This document shows positions 1 through 5,073 of a stretch of DNA of 5,073 nucleotides, piece after piece (the stretch's first letter is position 1; every line of letters begins with the position of its first letter). The stretch is from Porticoccaceae bacterium. Lineage in GTDB: Bacteria > Pseudomonadota > Gammaproteobacteria > Pseudomonadales > Porticoccaceae. The stretch spans positions 1 to 5,073 of the forward strand of contig JALOAH010000169.1 of assembly GCA_023228865.1 (NCBI GenBank), read 5' to 3'. The position numbers and the translations under genes are program-made. The notes under the pieces are model-generated. The model was not told the origin of the DNA, did not search any database, and worked only from the letters and a program-made list of their open reading frames with translations.

Positions 1-908
1 AGGGGTCCGGCGTTGTGGACGCCGTTGGTGCAGGTGTGTCTGATCTGCAAGCCGGTGATCATGTGGTGCTGTCATTTGCGCACTGTGGTAATTGCGGGCA
101 TTGCCTGACCGGCCACCCAACCGTTTGCGATACATTCAACGATCTTAACTTCGGCGGTGCTATGGACGATGGGAGCCGTCGGCTAGCTCAGGGCGAAAAG
201 TCGCTGGCGACTTTTTTCGGCCAATCGTCATTTTCCACCTACGCCATTGCCAAGTCCAGGAATGCGGTAAAGGTCGATCCGGACGTTGATCTGGCGCTGT
301 TGGGACCGCTGGGGTGTGGTATCCAGACCGGGGCAGGCACCATTCTGAATCGTCTCAAACCGGAATTTGGTTCCAGTGTGGTGGTCTACGGTGCCGGCGC
401 TGTAGGTCTCAGTGCGGTTATGGCTGCCAGAATTATAGGTTGTCAGTACATCATTGCCGTTGATGTGCATGAGAGTCGTCTGACTCTGGCAAAAGAGCTT
501 GGCGCAACCCACGTCTTCAACGGTAAAGACGTGGATGTGGTGGCGGAAGTCAAGAAATTCACCGCGGGCGGCAGTCATTATGCCGTTGAAACCACAGGGG
601 TGCCTCAGGTTGTCAAGCAGTCACTGAATGCCTTGAGGCCGTTGGGCACCGTAGCGATTGTTGGTATCACGCCCGAGGTGAATCTTGATATCCACAATGA
701 TTTGATGGCCGAAGGAAAAAGCATGATCGGTGTTATTGAAGGAGACTCTATCCCCCGCGTATTCATTCCACAGTTGATCGCGTACTACAAAGCGGGCCAG
801 TTCCCATTCGACAAACTGATCAAATTCTATGAATTTGGACAGATCAACCAGGCGTTTGAGGACTCAGCAAACGGCATCACCATCAAGCCGGTACTGAAAA
901 TAAGTTGA
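1..908 (+). CDS. Zinc-dependent aryl/geraniol-type alcohol dehydrogenase, 5'-truncated by window edge
   Basis: Medium-chain dehydrogenase that should oxidise a primary, probably aromatic or allylic, alcohol to the aldehyde with NAD+ in the cytoplasm. The frame is open to the window edge: bases 3-17 read GSGVV and the first two bases (AG) fit the Glu codon of the family's GHEG motif, so the GTG at 15 is an internal Val codon and about 65 N-terminal residues are missing (relatives have roughly 366-370). Counting from that Val: four structural-zinc Cys at 24, 27, 30 and 38; catalytic-zinc Cys101 in LGCGIQTG; Rossmann motif GAGAVG at 126-131; Asp150 at the end of the second strand, which favours NAD+ over NADP+. 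The first catalytic Cys and the His of GHE lie outside the window. It ends KPVLKIS-stop, as is usual for the XylB/geraniol dehydrogenase branch. The family is secure; the substrate is inferred. The gene converges on the CDF gene, and an apparently unused ribosome binding site follows it. Confidence 0.93.
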   Translation, partial: GSGVVDAVGAGVSDLQAGDHVVLSFAHCGNCGHCLTGHPTVCDTFNDLNFGGAMDDGSRRLAQGEKSLATFFGQSSFSTYAIAKSRNAVKVDPDVDLALLGPLGCGIQTGAGTILNRLKPEFGSSVVVYGAGAVGLSAVMAARIIGCQYIIAVDVHESRLTLAKELGATHVFNGKDVDVVAEVKKFTAGGSHYAVETTGVPQVVKQSLNALRPLGTVAIVGITPEVNLDIHNDLMAEGKSMIGVIEGDSIPRVFIPQLIAYYKAGQFPFDKLIKFYEFGQINQAFEDSANGITIKPVLKIS

Positions 909-927
909 CGATATCCGGGGGAGAAGG

Positions 928-934
928 AAGGAGC
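928..934 (+). promoter_or_regulatory. Orphan Shine-Dalgarno motif AAGGAGC after adh
   Basis: This strong ribosome-binding motif starts 20 bases after the adh stop but has no suitable start codon: the next ATG (954) is 19 bases further on and opens only a 14-codon frame. The same motif starts exactly 20 bases after the stop of the adh remnant (2884-2890), where it drives the DsbA-like gene. I read it as a leftover of a lost downstream gene. Confidence 0.5.
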
Positions 935-955
935 TTGCCGCCTTACAGGCGACAA
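935..955. terminator. Imperfect hairpin between convergent genes, possible weak terminator
   Basis: TTGCCGCC and GGCGACAA form an 8-pair stem with one mismatch around the loop TTACA. It sits in the 54-base gap between the convergent adh and CDF genes, where a shared terminator would be expected. No T-run follows on either strand, so intrinsic termination is doubtful. Confidence 0.3.
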
Positions 956-962
956 TGAGTGC

Positions 963-2108
963 TCAACACCGGCTATACACCTGCACATCACCAATATAAT
1001 CCAGCACTCTGGCCTGCTCGTGTAAACGCCGGCTTAATTGCTCAGCATTTACAATGGCAGCGTGGCTACTATGCACAAGATCTACATGCACTTTGCCATT
1101 CAGATAGTGCAATGTCACCTCATCCAACTCGAATGAATCAATGTCCTCAGTCCAAACTTTACATAAGTCCCCCAGCACTTCACGTCGTAACGGCAAGTCA
1201 GCACACGATATCGCGATTGAATCATCTTCAGGATCGATATGCACCAGGGCATCGCTGACATCCTTATGCGCGTCAATCAACTTCAAGCGCACATACTCTG
1301 CAATTTTGTGACCCTCGGATACACTTAAACGCTCGTTCACGACGATATGTACATCAATCAAATACACACCGCCCATGCGTCGGCTGCGTAGCATGTGAAC
1401 ACCCCGCACACCGTCAATCGTCTCGATGATACGCTTCAGTGCCGCAGTGGTTTTCGGCTCCATACCCGTATCGATCAATTCCTGGATAGACGACCAGGCC
1501 TGGTCCCAACCAATCTTACCGATCATCAAGGCCACCCCTACGGCAGCGAAGGCATCCAGGTAAGGCAGTCCAAGTAAACTGCCGGCCACACCGACCAGCA
1601 CGATAATCGAAGAGATTGCATCGGAACGGTGATGCCACGCATTGGCCTTCAGTAAACTTGAATTACATGCGCGCGCGACACGTATGGTGTAATGATAGAG
1701 GCCTTCATTGGCGAAAATCGAGAGGGCGGCAATCCATAATACAATTTGGGTTGGTTGCAGCAAGGTTTCCGGGTTGAGCAAACGCTGCGCCGAATCAACC
1801 ACGATACCGATCGCCGTAATGATTAACACCACACCCAGCCCAACAGTGAAGGCAGTCTCAACCCGGGCATGCCCGTAAGGGTGCTCTTTGTCAGCGGGCC
1901 GATTACTGTATTTGGCCGCGAACCACACCATCAGATCAGTGCTTAAGTCCGCTAAAGAATGCACCCCGTCGGCGATCAAGGCATGTGACTGACCGATTAT
2001 TCCAAAAATCACTTTAAGGATGGTCAAGGCCAGATTAACGATAGCGCCTACTACACTCGTATCGCGCATCGCCTTGTCACGCGCTTGAGCAGACTGCAGA
2101 TCATCCAT
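963..2108 (-). CDS. CDF-family divalent cation efflux transporter, YiiP/FieF-like, with extra C-terminal domain
   Basis: Inner-membrane cation diffusion facilitator expected to export Zn(II) or a similar divalent ion in exchange for protons. Six membrane helices lie at about 18-38, 45-65, 84-105, 118-137, 164-181 and 184-200. Metal sites match E. coli YiiP. Transport site A is His50, Asp54 (TM2) and His159, Asp163 (TM5), so HD-HD where YiiP has DD-HD. Site B is Asp73, His76, His80 in DKEHPYGH. The cytoplasmic-domain site is His238, His254, His290, Asp292, with spacing nearly identical to YiiP. The usual 290-300 residues end near 292. A further stretch of almost 90 residues follows (about 296-381), with helix-strand-strand-helix-strand character like a second copy of the cytoplasmic domain. 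The start at 2108 is chosen for GGAGAG six bases upstream. Its stop lies 54 bases from the convergent adh; a broken gene lies 19 bases upstream in the same direction. The block is more A+T-rich than the genes to its right. Metal specificity is unproven. Confidence 0.94.
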   Translation of the reverse strand: MDDLQSAQARDKAMRDTSVVGAIVNLALTILKVIFGIIGQSHALIADGVHSLADLSTDLMVWFAAKYSNRPADKEHPYGHARVETAFTVGLGVVLIITAIGIVVDSAQRLLNPETLLQPTQIVLWIAALSIFANEGLYHYTIRVARACNSSLLKANAWHHRSDAISSIIVLVGVAGSLLGLPYLDAFAAVGVALMIGKIGWDQAWSSIQELIDTGMEPKTTAALKRIIETIDGVRGVHMLRSRRMGGVYLIDVHIVVNERLSVSEGHKIAEYVRLKLIDAHKDVSDALVHIDPEDDSIAISCADLPLRREVLGDLCKVWTEDIDSFELDEVTLHYLNGKVHVDLVHSSHAAIVNAEQLSRRLHEQARVLDYIGDVQVYSRC

Positions 2109-2114
2109 TGAAAA

Positions 2115-2120
2115 CTCTCC
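2115..2120 (-). promoter_or_regulatory. Ribosome binding site of the CDF gene (GGAGAG)
   Basis: Read on the minus strand, GGAGAG lies six bases before the ATG at 2108. It sits in the 19-base gap after the stop of the upstream broken gene, an arrangement typical of two genes in one operon. Confidence 0.7.
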
Positions 2121-2127
2121 AAATGTT

Positions 2128-2465
2128 TCAATTAACCTGTTGTTCTTGTCTGATTGCAGTGATGTAACCCTTCAACCCGGTAACAATATCAAATAAATGC
2201 AAACGATCTCTGTACTCATACAGATCACAGGTAAAATTCAGCTCATCCGCTTGGGTATGTTGCAACCATATGCGTACGTTTTGCTCAATGATTTTGTGCT
2301 GACAATCATTGCCATACTTAAAAAGTTATTGACCGTCTGCTCGTCATGTGGTTGCCACAGACCTTGCATACGCTTAACGGGTAGACGCATCAGCATGTAT
2401 GGGTCACGAATCAAGGCCAACATGCGCTGGAAGATGGCAGTGGCCAGAAAGAGCTGACCACTACA
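2128..2465 (-). pseudogene. Frameshifted gene of unknown family upstream of the CDF gene (3' part)
   Basis: Two overlapping minus-strand frames join into one protein-like sequence. The upstream frame (2465 to about 2326) reads SGQLFLATAIFQRM, then RDPYMLMRLPVKRMQGLW, then QPHDEQTVNNF. A different frame, open from 2325 to the TGA at 2128-2130, continues with KIIEQNVRIWLQH, ELNFTCDLYEYRDRLHLF and DIVTGLKGYITAIRQ. The second frame has 65 codons and no Met, so it cannot be a normal separate gene. The frames join at a run of five T (A on the plus strand) near 2320-2324, where one added base restores continuity, pointing to mutation or a sequence error there. A third frame (2571 to 2464, RPENRWHGDQQIVSFYV to GPAPALM-stop) may be the preceding part, requiring a second shift near 2464. 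The end lies 19 bases before the CDF start, so the two were probably co-transcribed. I do not recognise the family; the product looks soluble, charged and mostly helical. The remaining bases to about 2617 hold nothing I can support. Confidence 0.5.
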
Positions 2466-2617
2466 TCAATGCTGGCGCAGGACCTTGGTCGGTGTCTTTA
2501 CGCGAGGTTAAATCCGACACATAAAAAGAGACTATTTGCTGGTCACCATGCCATCGATTCTCCGGCCTATCCTATGTTGATTGCATGTTACTGTATCAAC
2601 CTCACATGAACACGATG

Positions 2618-2864
2618 GGGGTGGTCCCATAGCTGCCCGATCGTCTACAGTATGTTATTGACAACGCTGTGCAAAGACTACCTGGCCGGTCAATGCAGTG
2701 TCGGGGGCTTTACGGGTATGACCTGGACTATGTCACTTGGTGTGGTGGCACTAATGAGCTCTCTGCGGGTTAATGGTGTTTTGATCAGAATTTCCGGCAG
2801 GCGCCTCGCTTGTGAGGACTCCGCAAGCGGCGTTACCATCGAGCCCGTGCGGGAAATGAGTTGA
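2618..2864 (+). pseudogene. Decayed 3' remnant of a second zinc alcohol dehydrogenase
   Basis: The final codons read ACEDSASGVTIEPVREMS-stop, against AFEDSANGITIKPVLKIS-stop in the intact adh. Over the last 57 bases (2808-2864 against 852-908) 45 match without a gap. Upstream the similarity is patchy and changes frame. GVVP at 2618-2629 runs straight into a TAG and corresponds to the GVIEG segment. DYLAGQ near 2680-2697 matches YYKAGQ. YDLDYV at 2717-2734, in another frame, matches YEFGQI. About 60-70 unmatched bases then precede the conserved tail. A short frame can be read from ATG 2652, but it lacks every catalytic and cofactor element, so it is a relic and not a working enzyme. Its stop lies 20 bases before the ribosome binding site of the DsbA-like gene, showing that an adh once preceded that gene. 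The tail homology is well supported; the upstream boundary is approximate. Confidence 0.75.
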
Positions 2865-2883
2865 TGGTGCCGAGGAAGAAACA

Positions 2884-2889
2884 AAGGAG
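2884..2889 (+). promoter_or_regulatory. Ribosome binding site of the DsbA-like gene (AAGGAG)
   Basis: AAGGAG lies eight bases before the ATG at 2898 and eleven before the second ATG at 2901, favouring 2898 as the start. Its position relative to the adh-remnant stop is the same as that of the orphan motif after the intact adh. Confidence 0.75.
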
Positions 2890-2897
2890 CCCCCACC

Positions 2898-3623
2898 ATG
2901 ATGGACTGTGATCCCATTACAGGCGCCTGCCTGCTGCCCGACCCGGACAGGCCCGGCGACTCCATCGCGCCTGCCAGGAACCACGGTTGGGCCCTCCACT
3001 ATATTGGCGATCCGATGTGTTCCTGGTGCTGGGGCATCGCGCCTACCATCGACGCAGTAGAGGCCTTTTGCGCAGCGGAAGGCATTGAATTCTCGCTCAC
3101 CATGGGCGGCCTGCGAGCGGGTGGCGGTGACCCGTGGAACGCGGCATTCAAGGACTTTCTCCGCGACGAATGGCGCCGCATCGCCCAGGCCACCGGGCAG
3201 CCATTCGGCTTCACACTGCTGGAGTCACCACATTTCGACTATGACACCGAGCCCGCCTGCCGCGCCGTCGCGACCGTCAAGCTGCTGCAGGCCCGGAACC
3301 GCCTCCCGAACTCGACCACATTGAAATTCTTCTCGGCAGTGCAGCACAAATTCTATGTGGACGGACAAGACCCCAAAGTGACGGACTTCTATGCCAGCAT
3401 TTGTGCCGGCCTGGGACTGGATTTTAACGAATTCGGCGCTGTGTTCGATTCGCCAGAAGCCCTGCAGGCGGTTCAACAGGAATTCGTTCGCTGTCGGCAA
3501 TGGGGCGTGCGCTCCTTTCCGACGCTGTTGCTGGAGCACCATGGCCAGACAGAGCCGCTGGCCGTGGGGTATGTCACGGCAGAACAAGTATTCTCCCGGC
3601 TGCGGCAAAAAATCGCCACTTGA
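2898..3623 (+). CDS. DsbA/FrnE-like cytoplasmic thiol oxidoreductase (COG3531-type)
   Basis: Thioredoxin-fold protein of the DsbA superfamily, expected to carry out thiol-disulfide exchange or a glutathione-linked reaction. It has 241 residues. The active site DPMCSWCWG places the redox pair at Cys41 and Cys44. An all-helical insert follows (about 75-200), and the cis-proline loop GVRSFPT has Pro208 beside the active site. DPMCSWCWG at the first strand is typical of the FrnE / COG3531 branch, not of periplasmic DsbA. No signal peptide is visible: the first 30 residues are polar and proline-rich, so the protein should stay in the cytoplasm. That extension holds a second Cys pair, C4 and C11, in CDPITGAC. 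ATG 2898 is preferred over 2901 on ribosome binding site spacing. The adh remnant lies just upstream and the YdhR-like gene 84 bases downstream on the same strand, so co-transcription is likely. 2-Hydroxychromene-2-carboxylate isomerases share the fold but lack a CxxC, which makes that reading unlikely. The natural partner is unknown. Confidence 0.88.
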   Translation: MMDCDPITGACLLPDPDRPGDSIAPARNHGWALHYIGDPMCSWCWGIAPTIDAVEAFCAAEGIEFSLTMGGLRAGGGDPWNAAFKDFLRDEWRRIAQATGQPFGFTLLESPHFDYDTEPACRAVATVKLLQARNRLPNSTTLKFFSAVQHKFYVDGQDPKVTDFYASICAGLGLDFNEFGAVFDSPEALQAVQQEFVRCRQWGVRSFPTLLLEHHGQTEPLAVGYVTAEQVFSRLRQKIAT

Positions 3624-3694
3624 GTCGAATCTCACCACGCCCGAGTACCGCAGGTGCGTGATCACTGCCGCGTACGCATCATTTTCGAATAGGG

Positions 3695-3700
3695 AAGGAG
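3695..3700 (+). promoter_or_regulatory. Ribosome binding site of the YdhR-like gene (AAGGAG)
   Basis: AAGGAG lies seven bases before the ATG at 3708, within GGGAAGGAG, and fixes the start. The remainder of the 84-base gap after the DsbA-like gene shows no clear promoter or terminator. Confidence 0.75.
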
Positions 3701-3707
3701 TTGCCTC

Positions 3708-4010
3708 ATGAGCTACCTGCTTCAGGTTGATTTTCCCTATGCTGGCCCTTGGGGACAGGCCATGACCAAAGCCATGGAGGATCTCGCACGGTCGATTGCC
3801 GAAGAGCCGGGACTTCTCTGGAAGATATGGACGGAAAACGAGGCTGCTGGCGAGGCGGGTGGCATCTATCTGTTCACGGATATTGCCAGTGCCGAAGCCT
3901 ACCTGGCAATGCACACGGCGCGCCTCAAATGCTTCGGGATCCCTCATGTGAATGGAAAGATCTTTGCCGTGAACGAAGTGCTGTCGCAGATGGATCGTGG
4001 GCCCGTTTGA
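3708..4010 (+). CDS. ydhR: YdhR-family putative monooxygenase (ABM/dimeric alpha-beta barrel)
   Basis: Small cytoplasmic protein of 100 residues, nearly the length of E. coli YdhR (101), and colinear with it throughout as I recall that sequence. Family landmarks are LLQVDFPYAGPWG at the N-terminus (4-16), EPGLLWKIWTE (33-43), EAGGIYLFTD (49-58), SAEAYL then HTARLK (61-74) and VNEVLSQ (88-94) at the end. YdhR proteins have the ferredoxin-like fold of antibiotic biosynthesis monooxygenases and form dimers. Such enzymes oxidise aromatic compounds without a cofactor, but a reaction for YdhR itself is not established as far as I know, so 'monooxygenase' is a fold-based label. A strong ribosome binding site supports the start. 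It follows the DsbA-like gene on the same strand, and the next gene in that direction is an efflux carrier 350 bases on. This fits a role in coping with a reactive organic compound, but that is inference from context. Confidence 0.92.
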   Translation: MSYLLQVDFPYAGPWGQAMTKAMEDLARSIAEEPGLLWKIWTENEAAGEAGGIYLFTDIASAEAYLAMHTARLKCFGIPHVNGKIFAVNEVLSQMDRGPV

Positions 4011-4013
4011 AAA

Positions 4014-4189
4014 AATGCAAAGTCCAACGGCGCCAGGGCCGGCATAAGCACGACCAGCGGGTATAAATAGACATCGATGTGTTTTGCAGAAACAATCATC
4101 GAAATTATCGAGCCGATTCCGAAGATCAACAGCGCAAGGTCGACCAGTATCTGGGGGGTCGAATTGCCGAGGGGTGCAACGTTGGCGGC
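4014..4189 (-). other. Possible remnant of a membrane-protein gene
   Basis: This fills the first half of a 350-base stretch without a clear gene. On the minus strand a frame open from 4189 reads through two hydrophobic segments, roughly ILVDLALLIFGIGSIISMIV and, after AKHID, VYLYPLVVLMPALAPLDFAF. It then runs on into the antisense of the YdhR-like gene until 3944. There is no good start codon or ribosome binding site, and a stop lies just upstream (4190-4192). It could be the end of a decayed membrane-protein gene, or chance. I do not recognise a family. Confidence 0.25.
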
Positions 4190-4244
4190 TTAGTCGACTA
4201 CAGTATGTGTAAGGGCGGCGGTCTATCGGCGAAGGGCTGATATA

Positions 4245-4271
4245 ACGTGGCGCACGTCGCCCGGGCCCGGG
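4245..4271. promoter_or_regulatory. Palindrome cluster upstream of the MFS gene, possible operator
   Basis: Two symmetric elements lie side by side about 90 bases before the MFS start. ACGTG and CACGT arms flank GCG (4245-4257), and a perfect 12-base palindrome, CCCGGGCCCGGG, follows at 4260-4271. A TATAAC resembling a -10 box overlaps the left edge (4241-4246), but no good -35 is seen at the right distance. It may be a regulator-binding site over a promoter, or a hairpin in the leader. The rest of 4190-4360 shows nothing else I can support. Confidence 0.3.
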
Positions 4272-4350
4272 TAGGCCGAGTGTCCCTACAGGCGTTGAAG
4301 TAGTGCACCCTTGCTCCGACAGGGATGAAACCAGAACGAATCACAGCTAC

Positions 4351-4354
4351 GGAG
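4351..4354 (+). promoter_or_regulatory. Ribosome binding site of the MFS gene (GGAG)
   Basis: GGAG lies six bases before the ATG at 4361, and the hydrophobic MFS sequence begins within 15 codons of that ATG. This decides the start over the ATGs further upstream in other frames. Confidence 0.6.
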
Positions 4355-4360
4355 AGCGAG

Positions 4361-5073
4361 ATGTCTACAGCTTCCGCAACGGATGGAAAGCAGACCCTGC
4401 CATTGTTTGTCTTCGGCCTGATGGCCAGTGTCACTTTTGTAGGCATCCTGTCCGAGCTGGTGCCGTCGGGTATTTTGCCGCAGATGACCGCGGGGCTGGG
4501 CGTCGAGGAAAGCGACGTCGGCTTTCTGGTCGGGGTTTATGCCTTGGCTTCCGCCATTGCCGCCATTCCCCTGATCAGTGCCACTTTGGCGGTCAACCGC
4601 AAGACGCTGCTGATGGCGCTGCTGATCGGCTTCGCGGCCTCCAATATCGTCGTCGGTCTGTCGTCATCCTATACGGTCATCATCGTCTTCCGCATCGTCG
4701 GCGGCATTTGCGCGGGCGTGATGTGGCCGATGATCGCAGCTTACGGCACGCGGCTGGTCCCCGAACACATGCATGGCAAGGCCATCACGGTCATTATGTC
4801 GGGCAACACTCTGGGTATCAGTATCGGCCTGCCGGTGATGACGACGATCGGCCTCACATTCGGCTGGCGCAGCGTCTTCCTGGTCCTGGGTGTGATTGTC
4901 GCAGTCATTGCCGTGTTGTCGTATTTCTATTTGCCTGCGGTGAAAGGTGAGAAGCTCAGCAGGAGCAATTCGCCCCTGACGGTACTGAAAATGCCCTCGA
5001 TTCTGATCGTGCTGCTGCTGACCTTCCTGTCAGTCGCGGCCCACTACGGCATCTACACCTACATTACCCTGCT
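4361..5073 (+). CDS. MFS efflux transporter, DHA1-type (AraJ/YdhP/NepI-like), 3'-truncated by window edge
   Basis: Inner-membrane carrier, probably a proton-driven exporter of a small organic molecule. The window holds 237 codons, roughly 60% of a typical 390-400-residue protein, covering the first six helices and the start of the seventh. A short polar N-terminus precedes TM1 (about 14-33). GILPQM, then LGVEESDVG and VYALASAIAAIPL (37-71), is the family's TM1-TM2 pattern. Motif A after TM2 is degenerate (ATLAVNRK), as is common in this branch. RIVGGICAG (111-119) is a TM4 motif-B-like Arg/Gly pattern. GNTLGISIGLP (148-158) is the TM5 motif C that marks drug-type antiporters, and FGWRSVF (167-173) precedes TM6. 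A polar central loop (about 193-212) leads into TM7. It follows the YdhR-like gene on the same strand after 350 bases, so it probably has its own promoter. The substrate cannot be told from the sequence; sugar, purine or drug exporters all look like this. Confidence 0.9.
   Translation, partial: MSTASATDGKQTLPLFVFGLMASVTFVGILSELVPSGILPQMTAGLGVEESDVGFLVGVYALASAIAAIPLISATLAVNRKTLLMALLIGFAASNIVVGLSSSYTVIIVFRIVGGICAGVMWPMIAAYGTRLVPEHMHGKAITVIMSGNTLGISIGLPVMTTIGLTFGWRSVFLVLGVIVAVIAVLSYFYLPAVKGEKLSRSNSPLTVLKMPSILIVLLLTFLSVAAHYGIYTYITL

Noticed and set aside
2197..2457. An 86-codon plus-strand frame.
   Set aside because: It is antisense to the frameshifted minus-strand gene, has no ribosome binding site, and the minus strand gives the more protein-like sequence.
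2576..2630. Short inverted repeats GTTGAT/ATCAAC (2576-2600) and ATGGG/CCCAT (2615-2630).
   Set aside because: Arms of five or six bases with loops of this size are common by chance, and the second overlaps the adh relic.
2652..2864. A 70-codon plus-strand frame that could be called a small gene.
   Set aside because: Its end is the tail of an alcohol dehydrogenase, it shows frame-shifted traces of that family upstream, and it has no ribosome binding site.
926..3705. GGAAGGAG followed by TTGCC both after adh (926-939, with one extra C) and before the YdhR-like start (3693-3705).
   Set aside because: Most of the match is the ribosome binding site itself; nothing further downstream is shared, so common origin is not supported.
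3225..3947. A 240-codon minus-strand frame.
   Set aside because: It is antisense to the DsbA-like and YdhR-like genes, both of which have recognisable motifs and ribosome binding sites.
2645..4208. The 11-base string CTACAGTATGT occurs at 2645-2655 and 4198-4208 (14 of 15 bases match with TCG-N before it), flanking the remnant-DsbA-YdhR segment.
   Set aside because: In a 5-kb window about one such 14/15 match is expected by chance, and there are no associated inverted repeats or recombinase gene.
4303..4950. A long plus-strand frame of 215 codons.
   Set aside because: It is rich in Arg, Gly and His and out of frame with the clear MFS protein starting at 4361, so it is a shadow of that gene.

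Overview
The window looks like accessory DNA from a Gram-negative proteobacterium, most likely a gammaproteobacterium. This is inferred from the gene families (aryl/geraniol-type zinc alcohol dehydrogenase, YiiP-like metal exporter, E. coli YdhR-like protein, DHA1-type efflux carrier), the strong AAGGAG-type ribosome binding sites and a moderate, patchy base composition. No lineage marker is present, so the genus cannot be named.

Layout: (1) 1-908, plus strand: the last four fifths of a zinc-dependent alcohol dehydrogenase, cut by the window start. (2) 909-2574: a visibly more A+T-rich minus-strand block. It holds a complete 381-residue cation diffusion facilitator (CDF), apparently with an additional C-terminal domain, and upstream of it in the same direction the broken end of a gene of unknown family (2128-2465, perhaps from 2571). 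(3) About 2618-2864, plus strand: a decayed second copy of the alcohol dehydrogenase 3' end. (4) 2898-4010, plus strand and more G+C-rich: a DsbA/FrnE-like thiol oxidoreductase followed by a YdhR-family protein, each with a strong ribosome binding site. (5) 4011-4360: 350 bases without a convincing gene, holding a possible minus-strand membrane-protein remnant and a G+C-rich palindrome cluster. (6) 4361 to the end, plus strand: the first 237 codons of a major facilitator superfamily efflux carrier.

The most informative structure is the pair of alcohol dehydrogenase 3' ends. The intact gene and the remnant share 45 of 57 terminal bases without a gap, and in both an AAGGAGC motif begins exactly 20 bases after the stop codon. 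Behind the remnant this motif is the ribosome binding site of the DsbA-like gene; behind the intact gene it serves nothing, because the convergent CDF block follows. The simplest reading is an ancestral adh - dsbA-like - ydhR - efflux module that was duplicated or recombined, with the metal-exporter block now between the two adh ends.

Functionally, the plus-strand genes (alcohol/aldehyde oxidoreductase, cytoplasmic thiol oxidoreductase, small ABM-fold protein, efflux pump) would suit handling of a reactive small organic compound. That is inference from family and neighbourhood; no substrate can be read from the sequence. The CDF most likely exports Zn(II) or a similar divalent cation and seems functionally separate.
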